A DNA stretch of 64,000 nucleotides, from assembly GCA_947489425.1 (NCBI GenBank), contig CANLDL010000004.1, forward strand, positions 62,001 through 126,000, given 5' to 3'. This DNA comes from an uncultured Pseudomonadales bacterium (lineage in GTDB: Bacteria > Pseudomonadota > Gammaproteobacteria > Pseudomonadales > Cellvibrionaceae). Positions 17,791-27,578 of this stretch are shown piece by piece. The position numbers and the translations under genes were made by a program. Each line of letters starts with the position of its first letter. Within the stretch, counting starts at the first letter, position 1. The notes under the pieces are model-generated. The model had not been told where the DNA came from. It saw only the letters and a list, made by a program, of their open reading frames with translations, and searched no databases.

Positions 17791-18612
17791 TTATGCAGCC
17801 GATTCGATTTGTTTTAACGCTTCTTTCGTGCTCCAAACAGCGTTAGCCATATAACGAAAATTAACAATAGCCGCTGCGTAGCCATCACCTTCAGGAATTT
17901 TTGCCGCAGCGGTTGCATCACTGACTACAGCCACTTCAAACCCTTGTTCTTGTAGCTCTCTAAAATGACTTTCGACGCATAAATTAGCAGACATGCCTGC
18001 GAGTATTACCTGATCGACACCGCGTTTGCGTAACTGCAAGGTAAGGTCATTAGTCTCAGGCCCGTAAACTTTATGCGGAGAAACAACAATAGTTTTTCCA
18101 TCATTAATATACTTTTTATATTGCGGCATCCAATCTGCGCCAGAATTCTCAAAGCCTTCTAAGTCCAATGGACCTTTACGATCGAACATGCCAATTTTAT
18201 GCATGAGCTTTTCTAGCCCTCCTTCAAACTTCCAACCATGGTCCGTCGGATAGTAGTAGTGCGGTGAGATGGCTGTGGTAATATTTTTTGCTTTGGCAAT
18301 TTTAAATAAATTTTCAATATTTTCGACGGTATTGTGCTCGGTAACACTCTCGCCAACAACACCCCAAGTCACGCCTTTTGGGCTTAAAAAATCAACCTGA
18401 GGATCAATAATAACAACTGCTGTTCGGCTAAGATCCAGCTTCATTGTATAGGCTGGCAGTGCAGGCTTAGCGGGTGCGGCATAGTCGCTTTTTGCAGCAT
18501 TGGCATTGCTCGCAATACCTGTTGCTGCAACGGCAGCAGCGCCAGTTACAGCAGCAGCGCCTGCTTTTAAAAACTTTCTTCTTGATGAATGGTTGTTGTC
18601 ATGGTTGCACAT
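17791..18612 (-). CDS. Tat-exported isochorismatase-family cysteine hydrolase
   Basis: The 273-residue product has an N-terminal SSRRKFLKAGAAAVTGAAAV twin-arginine signal ending near ANA-A. The catalytic triad of the family is visible: Asp in VVIIDPQVDF, Lys in the VVSPHKVYGPETNDL region, and Cys in AGMSANLCVESHFRELQ. Family members hydrolyse amides (nicotinamide, ureidoacrylate and similar) or vinyl ethers; the substrate is unknown. Periplasmic location is unusual for this family. It is divergent from an AraC-type gene 120 bp away, which may regulate it. Confidence 0.85.
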   Translation of the reverse strand: MCNHDNNHSSRRKFLKAGAAAVTGAAAVAATGIASNANAAKSDYAAPAKPALPAYTMKLDLSRTAVVIIDPQVDFLSPKGVTWGVVGESVTEHNTVENIENLFKIAKAKNITTAISPHYYYPTDHGWKFEGGLEKLMHKIGMFDRKGPLDLEGFENSGADWMPQYKKYINDGKTIVVSPHKVYGPETNDLTLQLRKRGVDQVILAGMSANLCVESHFRELQEQGFEVAVVSDATAAAKIPEGDGYAAAIVNFRYMANAVWSTKEALKQIESAA

Positions 18613-18734
18613 AATAAACGCCTCGTTGTTGTGTTGGAGTGATTATGCGATAGGTATTACTGCAAATTCGCCAGAGTCGGTGTCCTAGTGTCGGAATATA
18701 AAACAAGGCCATTATTTTTGTGCATAATAAGCTC

Positions 18735-19652
18735 ATGGAAATTTCAGATAAATTGTTTAATGCATTGGAGGTTCGTGTCGAGCCTTTTGCTATATGTGAT
18801 GTACGTTGTGGCTATCATTTAGAGATAGATCCTGATGATCATAATACAATCCATTACATGTTAGCTGGTGACGGGCAATTGGTAACAAATACAGGGCAAA
18901 CCTTTGCTTTGCAGCCTGATCAAATGATTTTAGTGCCAGCGGGAGTATCGCAGAGAATTGAATCTCTACAATGTGAGCCTAATAAAACCTCTACTTCTTC
19001 AATGTGCTTACAGCCTACTAGTGATTTACATTGGCTAAAATCGGGCGAGGGAGCAACTGATGTTATTTTGGCCTGCGGGCGTGTTCATGTTACCTATGGG
19101 CACAATGTTGATATATTTAGCTTACTTGCTGAGCCCTTAATTGAGTCTTTTCGCGAATCTATTTATATTCGTGGTGCTTTTGAAGCAATGCTAATGGAAT
19201 TTAGTCAGCCTAAGCTGGGCACATTGGCATTGGCGAGTACATTGATGAAGCAGTGTTTGATCTTGTTGTTACGCCGTTTGCACGAGCAGCAAGACTGGCG
19301 TTTTCCATGGCTTGCTGTGTTGGATAACCCCCGAATGGCAAGAGCTTTACGAGCCATGCTAGACGCCCCTGAAAAATCACATAATGTTGAAGATTTGGCT
19401 GAGCTAGCTTGTATGAGTCGCTCGTCATTTACAGAGCACTTTGCGAAAGCGTTTGGTGAGCCACCTCATGAGTTTTTGACTAATTATCGACTACGCCAGG
19501 CGGCTCAACTACTCACTACAACTAACCTCCCTGTAAAAAATATTGCTGATAACGTCGGTTATCAAAGTAGAAGTTCGTTTTCTCGCGCATTTAAATTAAT
19601 GTATTTAGTTGACCCTGCGACTTACCGTAAAAATAGCTCCACAGGTAATTAG
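18735..19652 (+). CDS. AraC-family transcriptional regulator with cupin domain
   Basis: The roughly 305-residue product has an N-terminal cupin sensor (residues ~5-180, with HYMLAGDGQLV and LVPAGVSQRIE) and a C-terminal double helix-turn-helix (~205-300: VEDLAELACMSRSSFTEHF, then LPVKNIADNVGYQSRSSFSR). It resembles the RclR/cupin-6 AraC subgroup. ATG 18735 is chosen over GTG 18720. The divergent position suggests it controls the exported hydrolase and itself. Confidence 0.88.
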   Translation: MEISDKLFNALEVRVEPFAICDVRCGYHLEIDPDDHNTIHYMLAGDGQLVTNTGQTFALQPDQMILVPAGVSQRIESLQCEPNKTSTSSMCLQPTSDLHWLKSGEGATDVILACGRVHVTYGHNVDIFSLLAEPLIESFRESIYIRGAFEAMLMEFSQPKLGTLALASTLMKQCLILLLRRLHEQQDWRFPWLAVLDNPRMARALRAMLDAPEKSHNVEDLAELACMSRSSFTEHFAKAFGEPPHEFLTNYRLRQAAQLLTTTNLPVKNIADNVGYQSRSSFSRAFKLMYLVDPATYRKNSSTGN

Positions 19653-19795
19653 TTGATGCAGGCGCAATCTTCTACCTAGAGTGTGGTAATCCTAGTTTCT
19701 CTTTAAATAAAGTATTGTATTTACCGTTGATGTATGACCGAGTAGCTTGTAAGGTTCGCTATAGAGGACTTAATTCTTTACATATAGTATATCAA

Positions 19796-20641
19796 ATGAA
19801 AAAAACAGTATTGGTAACAGGTTGCTCTAGTGGTATTGGTCGATGTGTCGCTTATGGCTTACGAGAAAAAGGTTATATTGTTTATCCCACTGCACGAAAT
19901 GAAGCTGATATTGAACAGCTAACTGCCGATGGCTTTGATGCTATTAAATTAGACTATAGCGATCGTGAGAGTGTCAAAGTAGCATTTAACACGTTAATGG
20001 AGAAAACTGATAACGAGCTTTATGCTGTTTTTCATAATGGCGCTTATGGGCAGCCCGGCGGTGTCGAAGATTTAAGTCGTGAAGCATTAGAGCAGCAATT
20101 TGCCACTAATGTGTTTGGCTGGCATCAGTTAAACAATCTAATTTTACCCATTATGCGTAGCCAAGGTTATGGGCGTATTCTGGTAAACAGTTCAGTGCTT
20201 GGTCTTGTTGCCTTGTCTATGAGAGGTGCTTACAACGCATCTAAGTTTGCGTTAGAAGGCTTATTCGATACATTAAGGCTAGAGTTACACGAGACAAATA
20301 TTTTTGTCTCACTCATTGAGCCTGGCCCAATCACCAGTAAATTTAGGGCCAATGCAAAAAAAGCATTTGAAGATAATATTTATCATAATAAAGCGATTAT
20401 GGCGCAGAGCCCACATACGAAATACTACGATAAAGTTATAGATAGGCTAGCCCATGAGGGCAGGGTGGATCCTTTTACCCTGCCACCCGAGGCTGTGCTC
20501 AAAAGAGTTGAGCACGCACTGGTATCTAAGCGGTCAAAGGTTCGATACGCGGTGACTGTACCGACCTATATATTAGGCTTTTTGAAAAGAATATTATCTA
20601 GTCGTTGCTTGGATTGGATATCGATAAAAGCAGGTAAATAA
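19796..20641 (+). CDS. short-chain dehydrogenase/reductase
   Basis: The roughly 281-residue product starts MKKTVLVTGCSSGIGRCVAY, the Rossmann NAD(P) loop. The catalytic Ser is in ILVNSSVLG and the YxxxK motif is in GAYNASKFALEG. A C-terminal basic extension resembles 17beta-HSD-like classical SDRs. The longer upstream frame (from 19715) lacks a ribosome site and would disrupt the Rossmann start. The substrate is unknown. It precedes a two-component pair by 50 bp but need not be functionally linked. Confidence 0.85.
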   Translation: MKKTVLVTGCSSGIGRCVAYGLREKGYIVYPTARNEADIEQLTADGFDAIKLDYSDRESVKVAFNTLMEKTDNELYAVFHNGAYGQPGGVEDLSREALEQQFATNVFGWHQLNNLILPIMRSQGYGRILVNSSVLGLVALSMRGAYNASKFALEGLFDTLRLELHETNIFVSLIEPGPITSKFRANAKKAFEDNIYHNKAIMAQSPHTKYYDKVIDRLAHEGRVDPFTLPPEAVLKRVEHALVSKRSKVRYAVTVPTYILGFLKRILSSRCLDWISIKAGK

Positions 20642-20691
20642 TTATAAAATTTTGGGTTAAAATACTTGCTAACCCATGTAGCGTATTGAAT

Positions 20692-22395
20692 ATGTTAATG
20701 CGATGTAAATTCTTATTGTTTGTTCTTCTTTCTGGTGGCTTTTTTTTATTGCCCTCGATTTATGCCAATGCAGATAGCTGGTCGTCGCCCGATCGTGTCG
20801 TTATTGTAGGGGGGGATTCTAATTTTCCTCCCTATGAGTATCTCGATGAAGACGGAGAGCCTACAGGCTACAATGTCGAGCTGACTCGTGCTATTGCTGA
20901 TGTAATGGGAATTAAAGTTGATATCCGTTTAGATGAATGGGATGTCATGTTGAGCGCACTAAAAAATAAAGAGGTTGACGTTTTACAAGGTATCGTTCCT
21001 TCAGGCGTGCGCAAAAAAACCTTTGCGTTCAGCTCGCCTCACGCCATTATCCATCACTCAGTTTTTTCTCGTAAAGGGGGAGTAGCCCCTAATGGCTTGC
21101 AAGGGCTTAAGAATAAAATGGTGATGGTGCAAAATAACAGTATTATGCATGAGTACTTATTACAAAATAATGTTGAGGCAGATATTCATCCAGTAGCAAC
21201 GCATGTAGATGCATTACGGTTATTGTCATCAGGTAAAAATGATTATGCTCTAGTGGCTAATTTACCAGGGCTTTATCTTGGTAAAGAATTTGGTCTGACA
21301 AATCTTGAACTAGTTGGTAAGCCTTTTACATCTCAGCGCTATGGTTACGGTGTTCTAAAAGGTAATGAATCACTCGTTGCTGAATTTAGTGAAGGCCTGG
21401 CTATTTTAAGAAATACAGGTAGACAACAAGAGATCTACGACAAGTGGCTGGGTATTTTAGAGCAAGAAAATTCGCCGCCATGGCAAAAGTATGGCTTGTG
21501 GGCGATAGCGGTATCTATTCTTTTATTATTAATTACTGCAGCAGTTGTCATTTGGAGCCGAACTTTACAAAAGCAAGTAGATAAACGTACGGCAGAGTTG
21601 CACGAGCATCAGCAACAGCTAATTCAGGCAGATAAAATGGCATCCTTGGGGGTGCTGGTTTCTGGTGTTGCCCATGAAATTAATAACCCCACGGGAGCCT
21701 TGTTGCTAAACTTGCCACTATTAAAAGATGCATGGCAAGATTCGAATACGATTTTAGAAAAACACTACGAAGAGTTCGGTGATTTTTCTATGGCGGGGTT
21801 AAAATATTCTAGACTCAAAGATGAATTGCCCCTCATTATAGAGGAGATGACAGGTGGTGCTACACGCATTAAGCATATTGTCGAAGACCTAAAAGATTTT
21901 GCTCGCCACGATGATCTTGATAACGATGTGCCATTAAATATTAATGCTGTTGTGGCGACGGCTATCCGTTTGGTCGATACCACAATACGTAAATCAACTC
22001 ACAACTTTACAGTGAGTTACCAAGAAGACTTGCCAGTTATTCATGTTAATGCACAGCGAATCGAGCAAATTATTATAAATCTTATTTTGAATGCTTGTCA
22101 GGCATTGACTGATGTTACACAAAAGGTGTCTGTGATTACGAGTTGCGATAAGCAGAATAAAAAAATCAGCATTTCTGTTATTGATGAAGGTTCAGGTATC
22201 GATGAAAAAAATGTTAAACGCTTAACCGACCCGTTTTTTACCACGAAGCGCGAGCATGGTGGGACTGGTCTAGGTTTGTCTATTTCCTCGGGTATTGCTA
22301 GAGCCTATGGTGGTAAATTGTTATTTAATTCGAAAAAAAATATTGGTACTGAGGTTGTTTTAGAGCTTCCTCTCAATAATAAAAAGAGTACGTAA
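20692..22395 (+). CDS. sensor histidine kinase with periplasmic solute-binding domain
   Basis: The roughly 567-residue product has a signal peptide, a bacterial solute-binding family-3 domain (about residues 30-255: GGDSNFPPYEYLDEDGEPTG ... VDVLQGIVPSG), one transmembrane helix (AIAVSILLLLITAAVVIW), a short coiled coil and a kinase core. The phospho-acceptor His is in VSGVAHEINNP, the N-box in IIINLILNACQAL, and the G-boxes in DEGSGID and GGTGLGLSI. This is an EvgS/DctB-like architecture without an internal receiver. The response regulator follows 63 bp downstream. Confidence 0.92.
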   Translation: MLMRCKFLLFVLLSGGFFLLPSIYANADSWSSPDRVVIVGGDSNFPPYEYLDEDGEPTGYNVELTRAIADVMGIKVDIRLDEWDVMLSALKNKEVDVLQGIVPSGVRKKTFAFSSPHAIIHHSVFSRKGGVAPNGLQGLKNKMVMVQNNSIMHEYLLQNNVEADIHPVATHVDALRLLSSGKNDYALVANLPGLYLGKEFGLTNLELVGKPFTSQRYGYGVLKGNESLVAEFSEGLAILRNTGRQQEIYDKWLGILEQENSPPWQKYGLWAIAVSILLLLITAAVVIWSRTLQKQVDKRTAELHEHQQQLIQADKMASLGVLVSGVAHEINNPTGALLLNLPLLKDAWQDSNTILEKHYEEFGDFSMAGLKYSRLKDELPLIIEEMTGGATRIKHIVEDLKDFARHDDLDNDVPLNINAVVATAIRLVDTTIRKSTHNFTVSYQEDLPVIHVNAQRIEQIIINLILNACQALTDVTQKVSVITSCDKQNKKISISVIDEGSGIDEKNVKRLTDPFFTTKREHGGTGLGLSISSGIARAYGGKLLFNSKKNIGTEVVLELPLNNKKST

Positions 22396-22458
22396 CTATT
22401 ATGATGGCTGTGTATAACCCTTGTAGATAGCCATTTAAAATAAACAGGTGAGAAGAAG

Positions 22459-23868
22459 ATGAGTGAGACGTTGTACCCAGAATTTTCAATTTTACTGGTT
22501 GATGATGAGGTGTCTTATTTAAGAAGTTTACGACTGTTACTTGAGCGAAAAGGTGACTTTAATAACATCATTACTTGTGATGATAGCCGTGAGGCAATAA
22601 ACCTTCTTGAAAAGAATCAAGTAGGTGTCGTGTTATTAGATCTTACAATGCCTCATGTTTCTGGCCTTGAATTATTAAAAGATATTGGTGAACAATACCC
22701 AGAAGTAGCTGTTATTATTATTAGCGGCCTAAATAATGCTGATGCTGCAGTGTCAGCATTAAAGGCAGGGGCTTTTGACTATTTTGTAAAAACAACAGAA
22801 GAAGGTCGCTTGATAGAAGGCGTTAAACGTACTGTTTTAATGCAACAAATGCGCCGACAAAATAGCTCTTTGCAACAACGTATCTTGAGCGATCGCTTAG
22901 ATAATCCAGAGATATTTGAGCCATTTCTTTCCAAGAATAAAACAGTCAATGCTGTATTTCATTACATTGAATCTATCTCATCAAGTGTGCAGCCGGTTTT
23001 AATTACTGGTGAGAGTGGAACAGGCAAGGAATTAATTGCAAAAGCTTGTCACGAGACAAGCCAGCGACAAGGCCCTTTGGTTACGGTTAATGTTGCTGGC
23101 CTAGATGATGATATGTTTGCCGATACATTGTTTGGCCATCAACCTGGAGCTTTTACTGGTGCAGAAAAAGAGCGTAAAGGCTTAATCGAGCAAGCTGCGA
23201 ATGGCACATTATTCTTAGATGAAATCGGCGATCTTAGTCAGCAATCACAAGTGAAGCTCCTTAGGTTGCTGCAAGAGGGTGAATATTATCCACTGGGTGT
23301 GGATATGCCTAAGCGCTCGCGTGCGCGTATTATTGCGGCAACACATGAACATTTAGATGAAGGGCTACGAGACGGCTCTTTTCGCAAAGATTTATATTAT
23401 CGTTTATGTACCCATCGCATTAAGTTGCCACCTTTACGTGCGCGCAAAGAAGATGTGCCTCTCTTGCTGGATTACTTTATTTCTCGGGCAGCCGAAGAAC
23501 TCAATAAGCCGATGCCTAGCTATCCTCCGGAGCTACCTTTTCTGCTCAGTAACTACACCTTTCCTGGTAATGTTCGTGAGCTAAAGGCCATGGTTTATGA
23601 TGCTGTGAGTCGACATCGGTCGCGCCTTTTATCTATGGAAGTGTTTAGAAATGTTATTGATGCTGACTTGAAAAAGCCGGTGGCTCTTCCTGAAAAAACG
23701 GTTTTATTCCACCCAGATCAGGCTTTACCTTCTTTAAGTGAAATGGACAGCTATTTGATAGAAGAGGCAATGAAGCGCGCAGGCCATAATCAATCTTTAG
23801 CGGCAAGAATGTTGGGTATTTCTCAGCCAGCTCTGAGTAAGCGACTAAAGAAAAAGCAACAATTATAG
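22459..23868 (+). CDS. NtrC-family sigma-54-dependent response regulator
   Basis: The 469-residue product has a receiver domain (acidic pocket DDE, phospho-Asp in VVLLDLTMPHVSG, Lys in YFVKTTE), an AAA+ domain with Walker A GESGTGKE, sigma-54-contacting GAFTGA and Walker B LFLDEIGD, and a C-terminal Fis-type helix-turn-helix (SLAARMLGISQPALSKRLKK). It is the partner of the kinase immediately upstream. It would activate sigma-54 promoters; the targets are unknown. Confidence 0.93.
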   Translation: MSETLYPEFSILLVDDEVSYLRSLRLLLERKGDFNNIITCDDSREAINLLEKNQVGVVLLDLTMPHVSGLELLKDIGEQYPEVAVIIISGLNNADAAVSALKAGAFDYFVKTTEEGRLIEGVKRTVLMQQMRRQNSSLQQRILSDRLDNPEIFEPFLSKNKTVNAVFHYIESISSSVQPVLITGESGTGKELIAKACHETSQRQGPLVTVNVAGLDDDMFADTLFGHQPGAFTGAEKERKGLIEQAANGTLFLDEIGDLSQQSQVKLLRLLQEGEYYPLGVDMPKRSRARIIAATHEHLDEGLRDGSFRKDLYYRLCTHRIKLPPLRARKEDVPLLLDYFISRAAEELNKPMPSYPPELPFLLSNYTFPGNVRELKAMVYDAVSRHRSRLLSMEVFRNVIDADLKKPVALPEKTVLFHPDQALPSLSEMDSYLIEEAMKRAGHNQSLAARMLGISQPALSKRLKKKQQL

Positions 23869-24070
23869 ATGGCTGACACTATTTTTATAGCGCATATTAT
23901 GTGAATGAATTAGATGAAGTGTTTGTGCTTGATGCTTGGGTTATTTTAATAAGCTAAAGGCTGAGATCTTGTTATAAGAAGTATCTTTTAGGTAGGCACT
24001 TACACTCCAACACATAGTTATTTTTTAATTATGGTTAGAGTGCAAGCTGAATAGTAAGTTATTAGTTGAG

Positions 24071-25285
24071 TTAATCGTTGGCTTTTTGGAATACAAGGCA
24101 AGCGTTTGTGCCGCCAAAACCAAAGCTATTTGACATTATACGATTAATTTCTCTGTTTTGATTTTCTAACGCAATAGGAACGCCAGCTGCTGCGTCGTCG
24201 AGTGTATCTATATTAGCTGATGCGCATATAAAGTCATTTTCCATCATGAGTAATGAATAAATAGCTTCTTGTACACCCGTTGCCCCTAGGGAATGCCCGG
24301 TCAGAGATTTTGTAGAGCTGATTGTTGGGATGTTGTCGCCAAAAACATTTTTAATGGCTTTGAGTTCAGCAATATCACCAACTGGTGTGCTTGTGCCATG
24401 TGCATTGATGTAATCTACTTCGCCCTCGATACCGGCTAGTGCTTGACGAATGCAACGTGCGGCCCCTTCGCCAGATGGTGCAACCATGTCATAGCCATCT
24501 GAGGTTGCGCCGTAGCCTACGATCTCACCATAAATTTTTGCGCCGCGTGCTTTTGCGTGCTCATACTCTTCCATAACTAAACAGCCGCCACCGCCTGCGA
24601 TAACAAATCCATCGCGAGCACTATCGTAAGCGCGTGATGCTTTATCGGGTGTGTCATTATAGCTCGTTGATAGGGCACCCATTGCATCAAAGAGGCAAGT
24701 CATTGACCAATGCTCTTCTTCGCCGCCGCCGGCAAACACAACATCTTGTTTGCCGAGCTGAATAAGCTCCATAGCATTGCCAATGCAGTGTGCACTTGTT
24801 GCACAGGCTGAGGAAATAGAATAATTCACACCTTTAATCTTAAAGGGGGTCGCTAGGCAAGCTGAGACTGTGCTGCCCATCGTTTGAGTGACTCTATAGG
24901 GCCCAATACGTTTGACGCCTTTAGCTCTTAAGATATCAACGGCTTGTACTTGATTGTTAGATGAGGCTCCACCAGAGCCCATAATAATGCCAGTACGCTC
25001 GTTGGAAACTTCTTCAGGGCTAAGGCCAGAGTCGGTAATCGCCTGTTGCATTGCGATATGAGAAAAGGCCGCTGCATCAGCCATAAAACGTAATGTTTTA
25101 CGGTCGATATGTTCGGCTATATCTATCTCTACGCTACCTGCGACGTGACTGCGTAGGCCAAGTTCTTTGTATTCTTCCTGAACACGAATACCGGAAGTAC
25201 CTTGTTTAAGGGCTTCTAGGACCTTAGCCTTGTCGTTTCCTAAGCAGGATACAATCCCCATGCCAGTGACCACCACTCGCTTCAT
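24071..25285 (-). CDS. fabB: 3-oxoacyl-ACP synthase I
   Basis: The 404-residue product starts [18 protein letters not shown]. The catalytic triad is intact: Cys161 in [12 protein letters not shown], His in [12 protein letters not shown], and His in [11 protein letters not shown]. FabB condenses acyl-ACP with malonyl-ACP and is required for unsaturated fatty acid elongation. fabA lies 124 bp upstream on the same strand, the usual fabAB pair for anaerobic-type unsaturated fatty acid synthesis. A palindrome sits between the two genes. Confidence 0.94.
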   Translation of the reverse strand: MKRVVVTGMGIVSCLGNDKAKVLEALKQGTSGIRVQEEYKELGLRSHVAGSVEIDIAEHIDRKTLRFMADAAAFSHIAMQQAITDSGLSPEEVSNERTGIIMGSGGASSNNQVQAVDILRAKGVKRIGPYRVTQTMGSTVSACLATPFKIKGVNYSISSACATSAHCIGNAMELIQLGKQDVVFAGGGEEEHWSMTCLFDAMGALSTSYNDTPDKASRAYDSARDGFVIAGGGGCLVMEEYEHAKARGAKIYGEIVGYGATSDGYDMVAPSGEGAARCIRQALAGIEGEVDYINAHGTSTPVGDIAELKAIKNVFGDNIPTISSTKSLTGHSLGATGVQEAIYSLLMMENDFICASANIDTLDDAAAGVPIALENQNREINRIMSNSFGFGGTNACLVFQKAND

Positions 25286-25341
25286 ACAGCACCTCAAGAT
25301 ATCTCTTATTGTAATTTCACTTTATTCACTAAGGGTATAAC

Positions 25342-25367
25342 AAATAGATGCATTAATGCATTTATTT
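25342..25367. promoter_or_regulatory. 26-bp palindrome between fabA and fabB
   Basis: The centre ATGCATTAATGCAT (25348-25361) is a perfect palindrome, and the arms AAATA/TTATTT extend it to 26 bp with one mismatch. There is no T-run, so it is more likely a protein-binding site or processing hairpin than a terminator. Fatty-acid regulators (FabR/DesT type) bind palindromes near fabA/fabB in other bacteria, but this motif is not one I can assign. Confidence 0.4.
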
Positions 25368-25409
25368 ACTAGGAATTAGCTTTTTATCTCCAATAACTAC
25401 AGGTGTAGT

Positions 25410-25946
25410 TTAAAACGCATCGGTGTTTGAGAACAGCCCAACGCGTAAATCTTTTGCAAAATAGATGTCTTTACCATCAACTGATACGCGACCATCAGCA
25501 ATCCCCATAATTAACTTTCGTTCGATGACTCTTTTTAAGCTGATATGGTAGGAGACTTTTTTAGCCGTTGGTAAGATCTGTCCAGTGAACTTTACCTCGC
25601 CAGAACCCAGTGCGCGACCGCGACCAGGATTACCCTTCCAACCTAAGAAAAAGCCAACCAATTGCCACATGGCATCTAAGCCTAAACAGCCCGGCATTAC
25701 TGGGTCTCCAGGGAAATGGCAGCTAAAAAACCACAGGTCAGGATTAATGTCTAGCTCAGCGATTATTTCACCTTTGCCGTATTCCCCACCGGTTGTTGCT
25801 ATATGCGTAATTCGATCCAACATGAGCATATCAGGCAGAGGGAGCTGAGCATTTCCTGGACCAAACATATCGCCATTGCCGCAGCGGATTAAGTCTTCTT
25901 TAGAATAAGAGTTTTGTGGTTCGGGCGATTGCATGTTGGCATCCAT
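25410..25946 (-). CDS. fabA: 3-hydroxydecanoyl-ACP dehydratase/isomerase
   Basis: The 178-residue hot-dog-fold enzyme contains [16 protein letters not shown] and the catalytic His77 in [10 protein letters not shown] with Asp91 in LGLDAMWQ (equivalent to E. coli His70/Asp84). It dehydrates 3-hydroxydecanoyl-ACP and isomerises it to the cis-3 product, the branch point for unsaturated fatty acids. The N-terminus is slightly longer than in E. coli; Met5 is an alternative start. It is the first gene of the fabA-fabB unit and divergent from galU. Confidence 0.95.
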   Translation of the reverse strand: MDANMQSPEPQNSYSKEDLIRCGNGDMFGPGNAQLPLPDMLMLDRITHIATTGGEYGKGEIIAELDINPDLWFFSCHFPGDPVMPGCLGLDAMWQLVGFFLGWKGNPGRGRALGSGEVKFTGQILPTAKKVSYHISLKRVIERKLIMGIADGRVSVDGKDIYFAKDLRVGLFSNTDAF

Positions 25947-26145
25947 TAAGTCTATTAGAGAATTATTAGTATCCTAGGGATACCGCAAAAGGCGTGTATT
26001 TTACCCGTTGATCGATCTATGTCTAGTTTTACTGACGGTCTTTGGTTTATTGCTTGGGTCATCTTGATGTGCGATTTGTGTTATTGTGCGCCTTTTAAGC
26101 GTCTGCTTTATTGTTTTAGTGTTAGTAATGGAAGGTGTTTCTTGC

Positions 26146-26976
26146 ATGATTAAAAAATGTTTATTCCCTGTGGCGGGCTACGGTACGCGCTTTTTGCCTG
26201 CAACTAAGTCAATGCCGAAAGAAATGCTACCCATTGTCAATAAACCCCTAGTGCAATATGGTGTGGAAGAGTCAATCGATGCCGGTTTATCCGAGGTGGG
26301 TTTTGTCACTGGGCGTGGTAAGCGTGCAATTAGCGACCATTTTGACCTTAATTATGAGCTCGAGAGTGAAATTGCCGGAACTAGTAAGGAAGAGTACCTG
26401 ACTAGTATTCGAGATGTTATGAATCAGGGGCAGTTTTCATTTACGCGCCAAACGTCGATGAAAGGCTTGGGAGATGCGATTCTCAATGGTAAGCGCTTAA
26501 TGGGTGATGAGCCCTTTGGTGTTGTGCTTTCTGATGACCTTTGTTTAACAGAGGCTGGCGAAGAAGGCGTGCTTGCCCAGATGGTCAAGCTTTTTAAGCA
26601 GTTTCGCTGCAGCATTGTTGCAATTCAAGAGGTCCCTGAAGATCAAGTGAGTAAATTTGGTGTTATTGCGGGCGATAAAATTAAAGACAATTTGTATCAA
26701 ATAACCGATATGATCGAAAAGCCCTCTATCGAGGAGGCGCCAAGTAATTTAGCGATTATAGGTCGCTATATTTTGACGCCAGATATCTTTGATATCCTCG
26801 AAAAAACCGCTCCAGGTAAAAATGGTGAGATCCAAATAACTGACGCACTGCTTGAGCAGGCCAAAAATGGTTGTGTAATGGCCTATAAATTTAAAGGGCG
26901 TCGTTTTGATTGTGGGAGTGTTGATGGTTTTGTCGATGCAACCAACTATGTTTTTAATCATCTTTATAATCAGTAA
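26146..26976 (+). CDS. galU: UTP-glucose-1-phosphate uridylyltransferase
   Basis: The 276-residue nucleotidyltransferase starts MIKKCLFPVAGYGTRFLP, carrying the GxGTRFLPxTK...PKEMLP substrate loop, then VLSDDLC, EKPS and GRRFDCGS. It makes UDP-glucose for lipopolysaccharide and exopolysaccharide. The frame is open further upstream, but family alignment fixes the start at 26146. It is monocistronic; the hairpin at 27074-27109 terminates it. Confidence 0.94.
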   Translation: MIKKCLFPVAGYGTRFLPATKSMPKEMLPIVNKPLVQYGVEESIDAGLSEVGFVTGRGKRAISDHFDLNYELESEIAGTSKEEYLTSIRDVMNQGQFSFTRQTSMKGLGDAILNGKRLMGDEPFGVVLSDDLCLTEAGEEGVLAQMVKLFKQFRCSIVAIQEVPEDQVSKFGVIAGDKIKDNLYQITDMIEKPSIEEAPSNLAIIGRYILTPDIFDILEKTAPGKNGEIQITDALLEQAKNGCVMAYKFKGRRFDCGSVDGFVDATNYVFNHLYNQ

Positions 26977-27065
26977 GTATAAGGCAGTTTTTTGCTTTAT
27001 TTAACTGTCTTTTTGGCTCTTTGGGTGAGCTGCAAAATTATTAGTAATATCGCCTGAAAATACTG

Positions 27066-27109
27066 TTGAATAAGAGCGCAGATTCGTATAGAATCCGCGC
27101 TCTTTTTTT
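27066..27109 (+). promoter_or_regulatory. overlapping terminator hairpin and sigma-70 promoter upstream of rplM
   Basis: GAGCGCAGATTC (27074-27085) pairs with GAATCCGCGCTC (27091-27102, one mismatch) and is followed by seven T (27103-27109), a good terminator for galU. Within it, TTGAAT (27066-27071) and TAGAAT (27089-27094) are 17 bp apart and form a credible promoter starting near 27101. The rplM message would then begin at the distal edge of the hairpin, about 35 nt before the ATG. Confidence 0.55.
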
Positions 27110-27136
27110 GGGATGTACATCAAATAGGCAAATAAC

Positions 27137-27565
27137 ATGAAGACTATTAGTGCCAAGCCAGAGAGCGTAAAACGCGACTGGTATTTAATTGATGCTGAAG
27201 GCAAAACCCTTGGTCGTATGGCCACAGAGATTGCCACCCGCCTACGCGGTAAGCATAAACCTGAGTATACCCCCCATGTTGACACTGGCGATTATATCGT
27301 TGTCGTAAATGCTGAAAAAGTCCATGTAACGGGCAATAAGGCAAAAGCGAAAATGTATCATCACCATACAGGCTACATTGGCGGTATCAAATCGATCAGC
27401 TTTGAAAAGCTCGTTCAAAAAGCTCCTGAACGTACTATTGAGATTGCGGTTAAAGGCATGTTGCCTAAAGGCCCTCTTGGTCGTGCAATGTTTAAAAAAT
27501 TGAAAGTTTACGCAGGTACTGAGCATCCTCATGCAGCTCAGCAACCGCAAGAACTGACACTCTAA
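27137..27565 (+). CDS. rplM: 50S ribosomal protein L13
   Basis: The 142-residue product, [20 protein letters not shown], contains the family segments [24 protein letters not shown] and [21 protein letters not shown]. It matches the normal L13 length. It is an early-assembly large-subunit protein. It is followed 13 bp later by rpsI, the standard L13-S9 operon. Confidence 0.98.
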   Translation: MKTISAKPESVKRDWYLIDAEGKTLGRMATEIATRLRGKHKPEYTPHVDTGDYIVVVNAEKVHVTGNKAKAKMYHHHTGYIGGIKSISFEKLVQKAPERTIEIAVKGMLPKGPLGRAMFKKLKVYAGTEHPHAAQQPQELTL

Positions 27566-27578
27566 TCGGGAGCTAGCT

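Noticed and set aside
27001..27285. Minus-strand frame overlapping the rplM leader
   Set aside because: It crosses the promoter/terminator and the start of rplM and has no homologous features.
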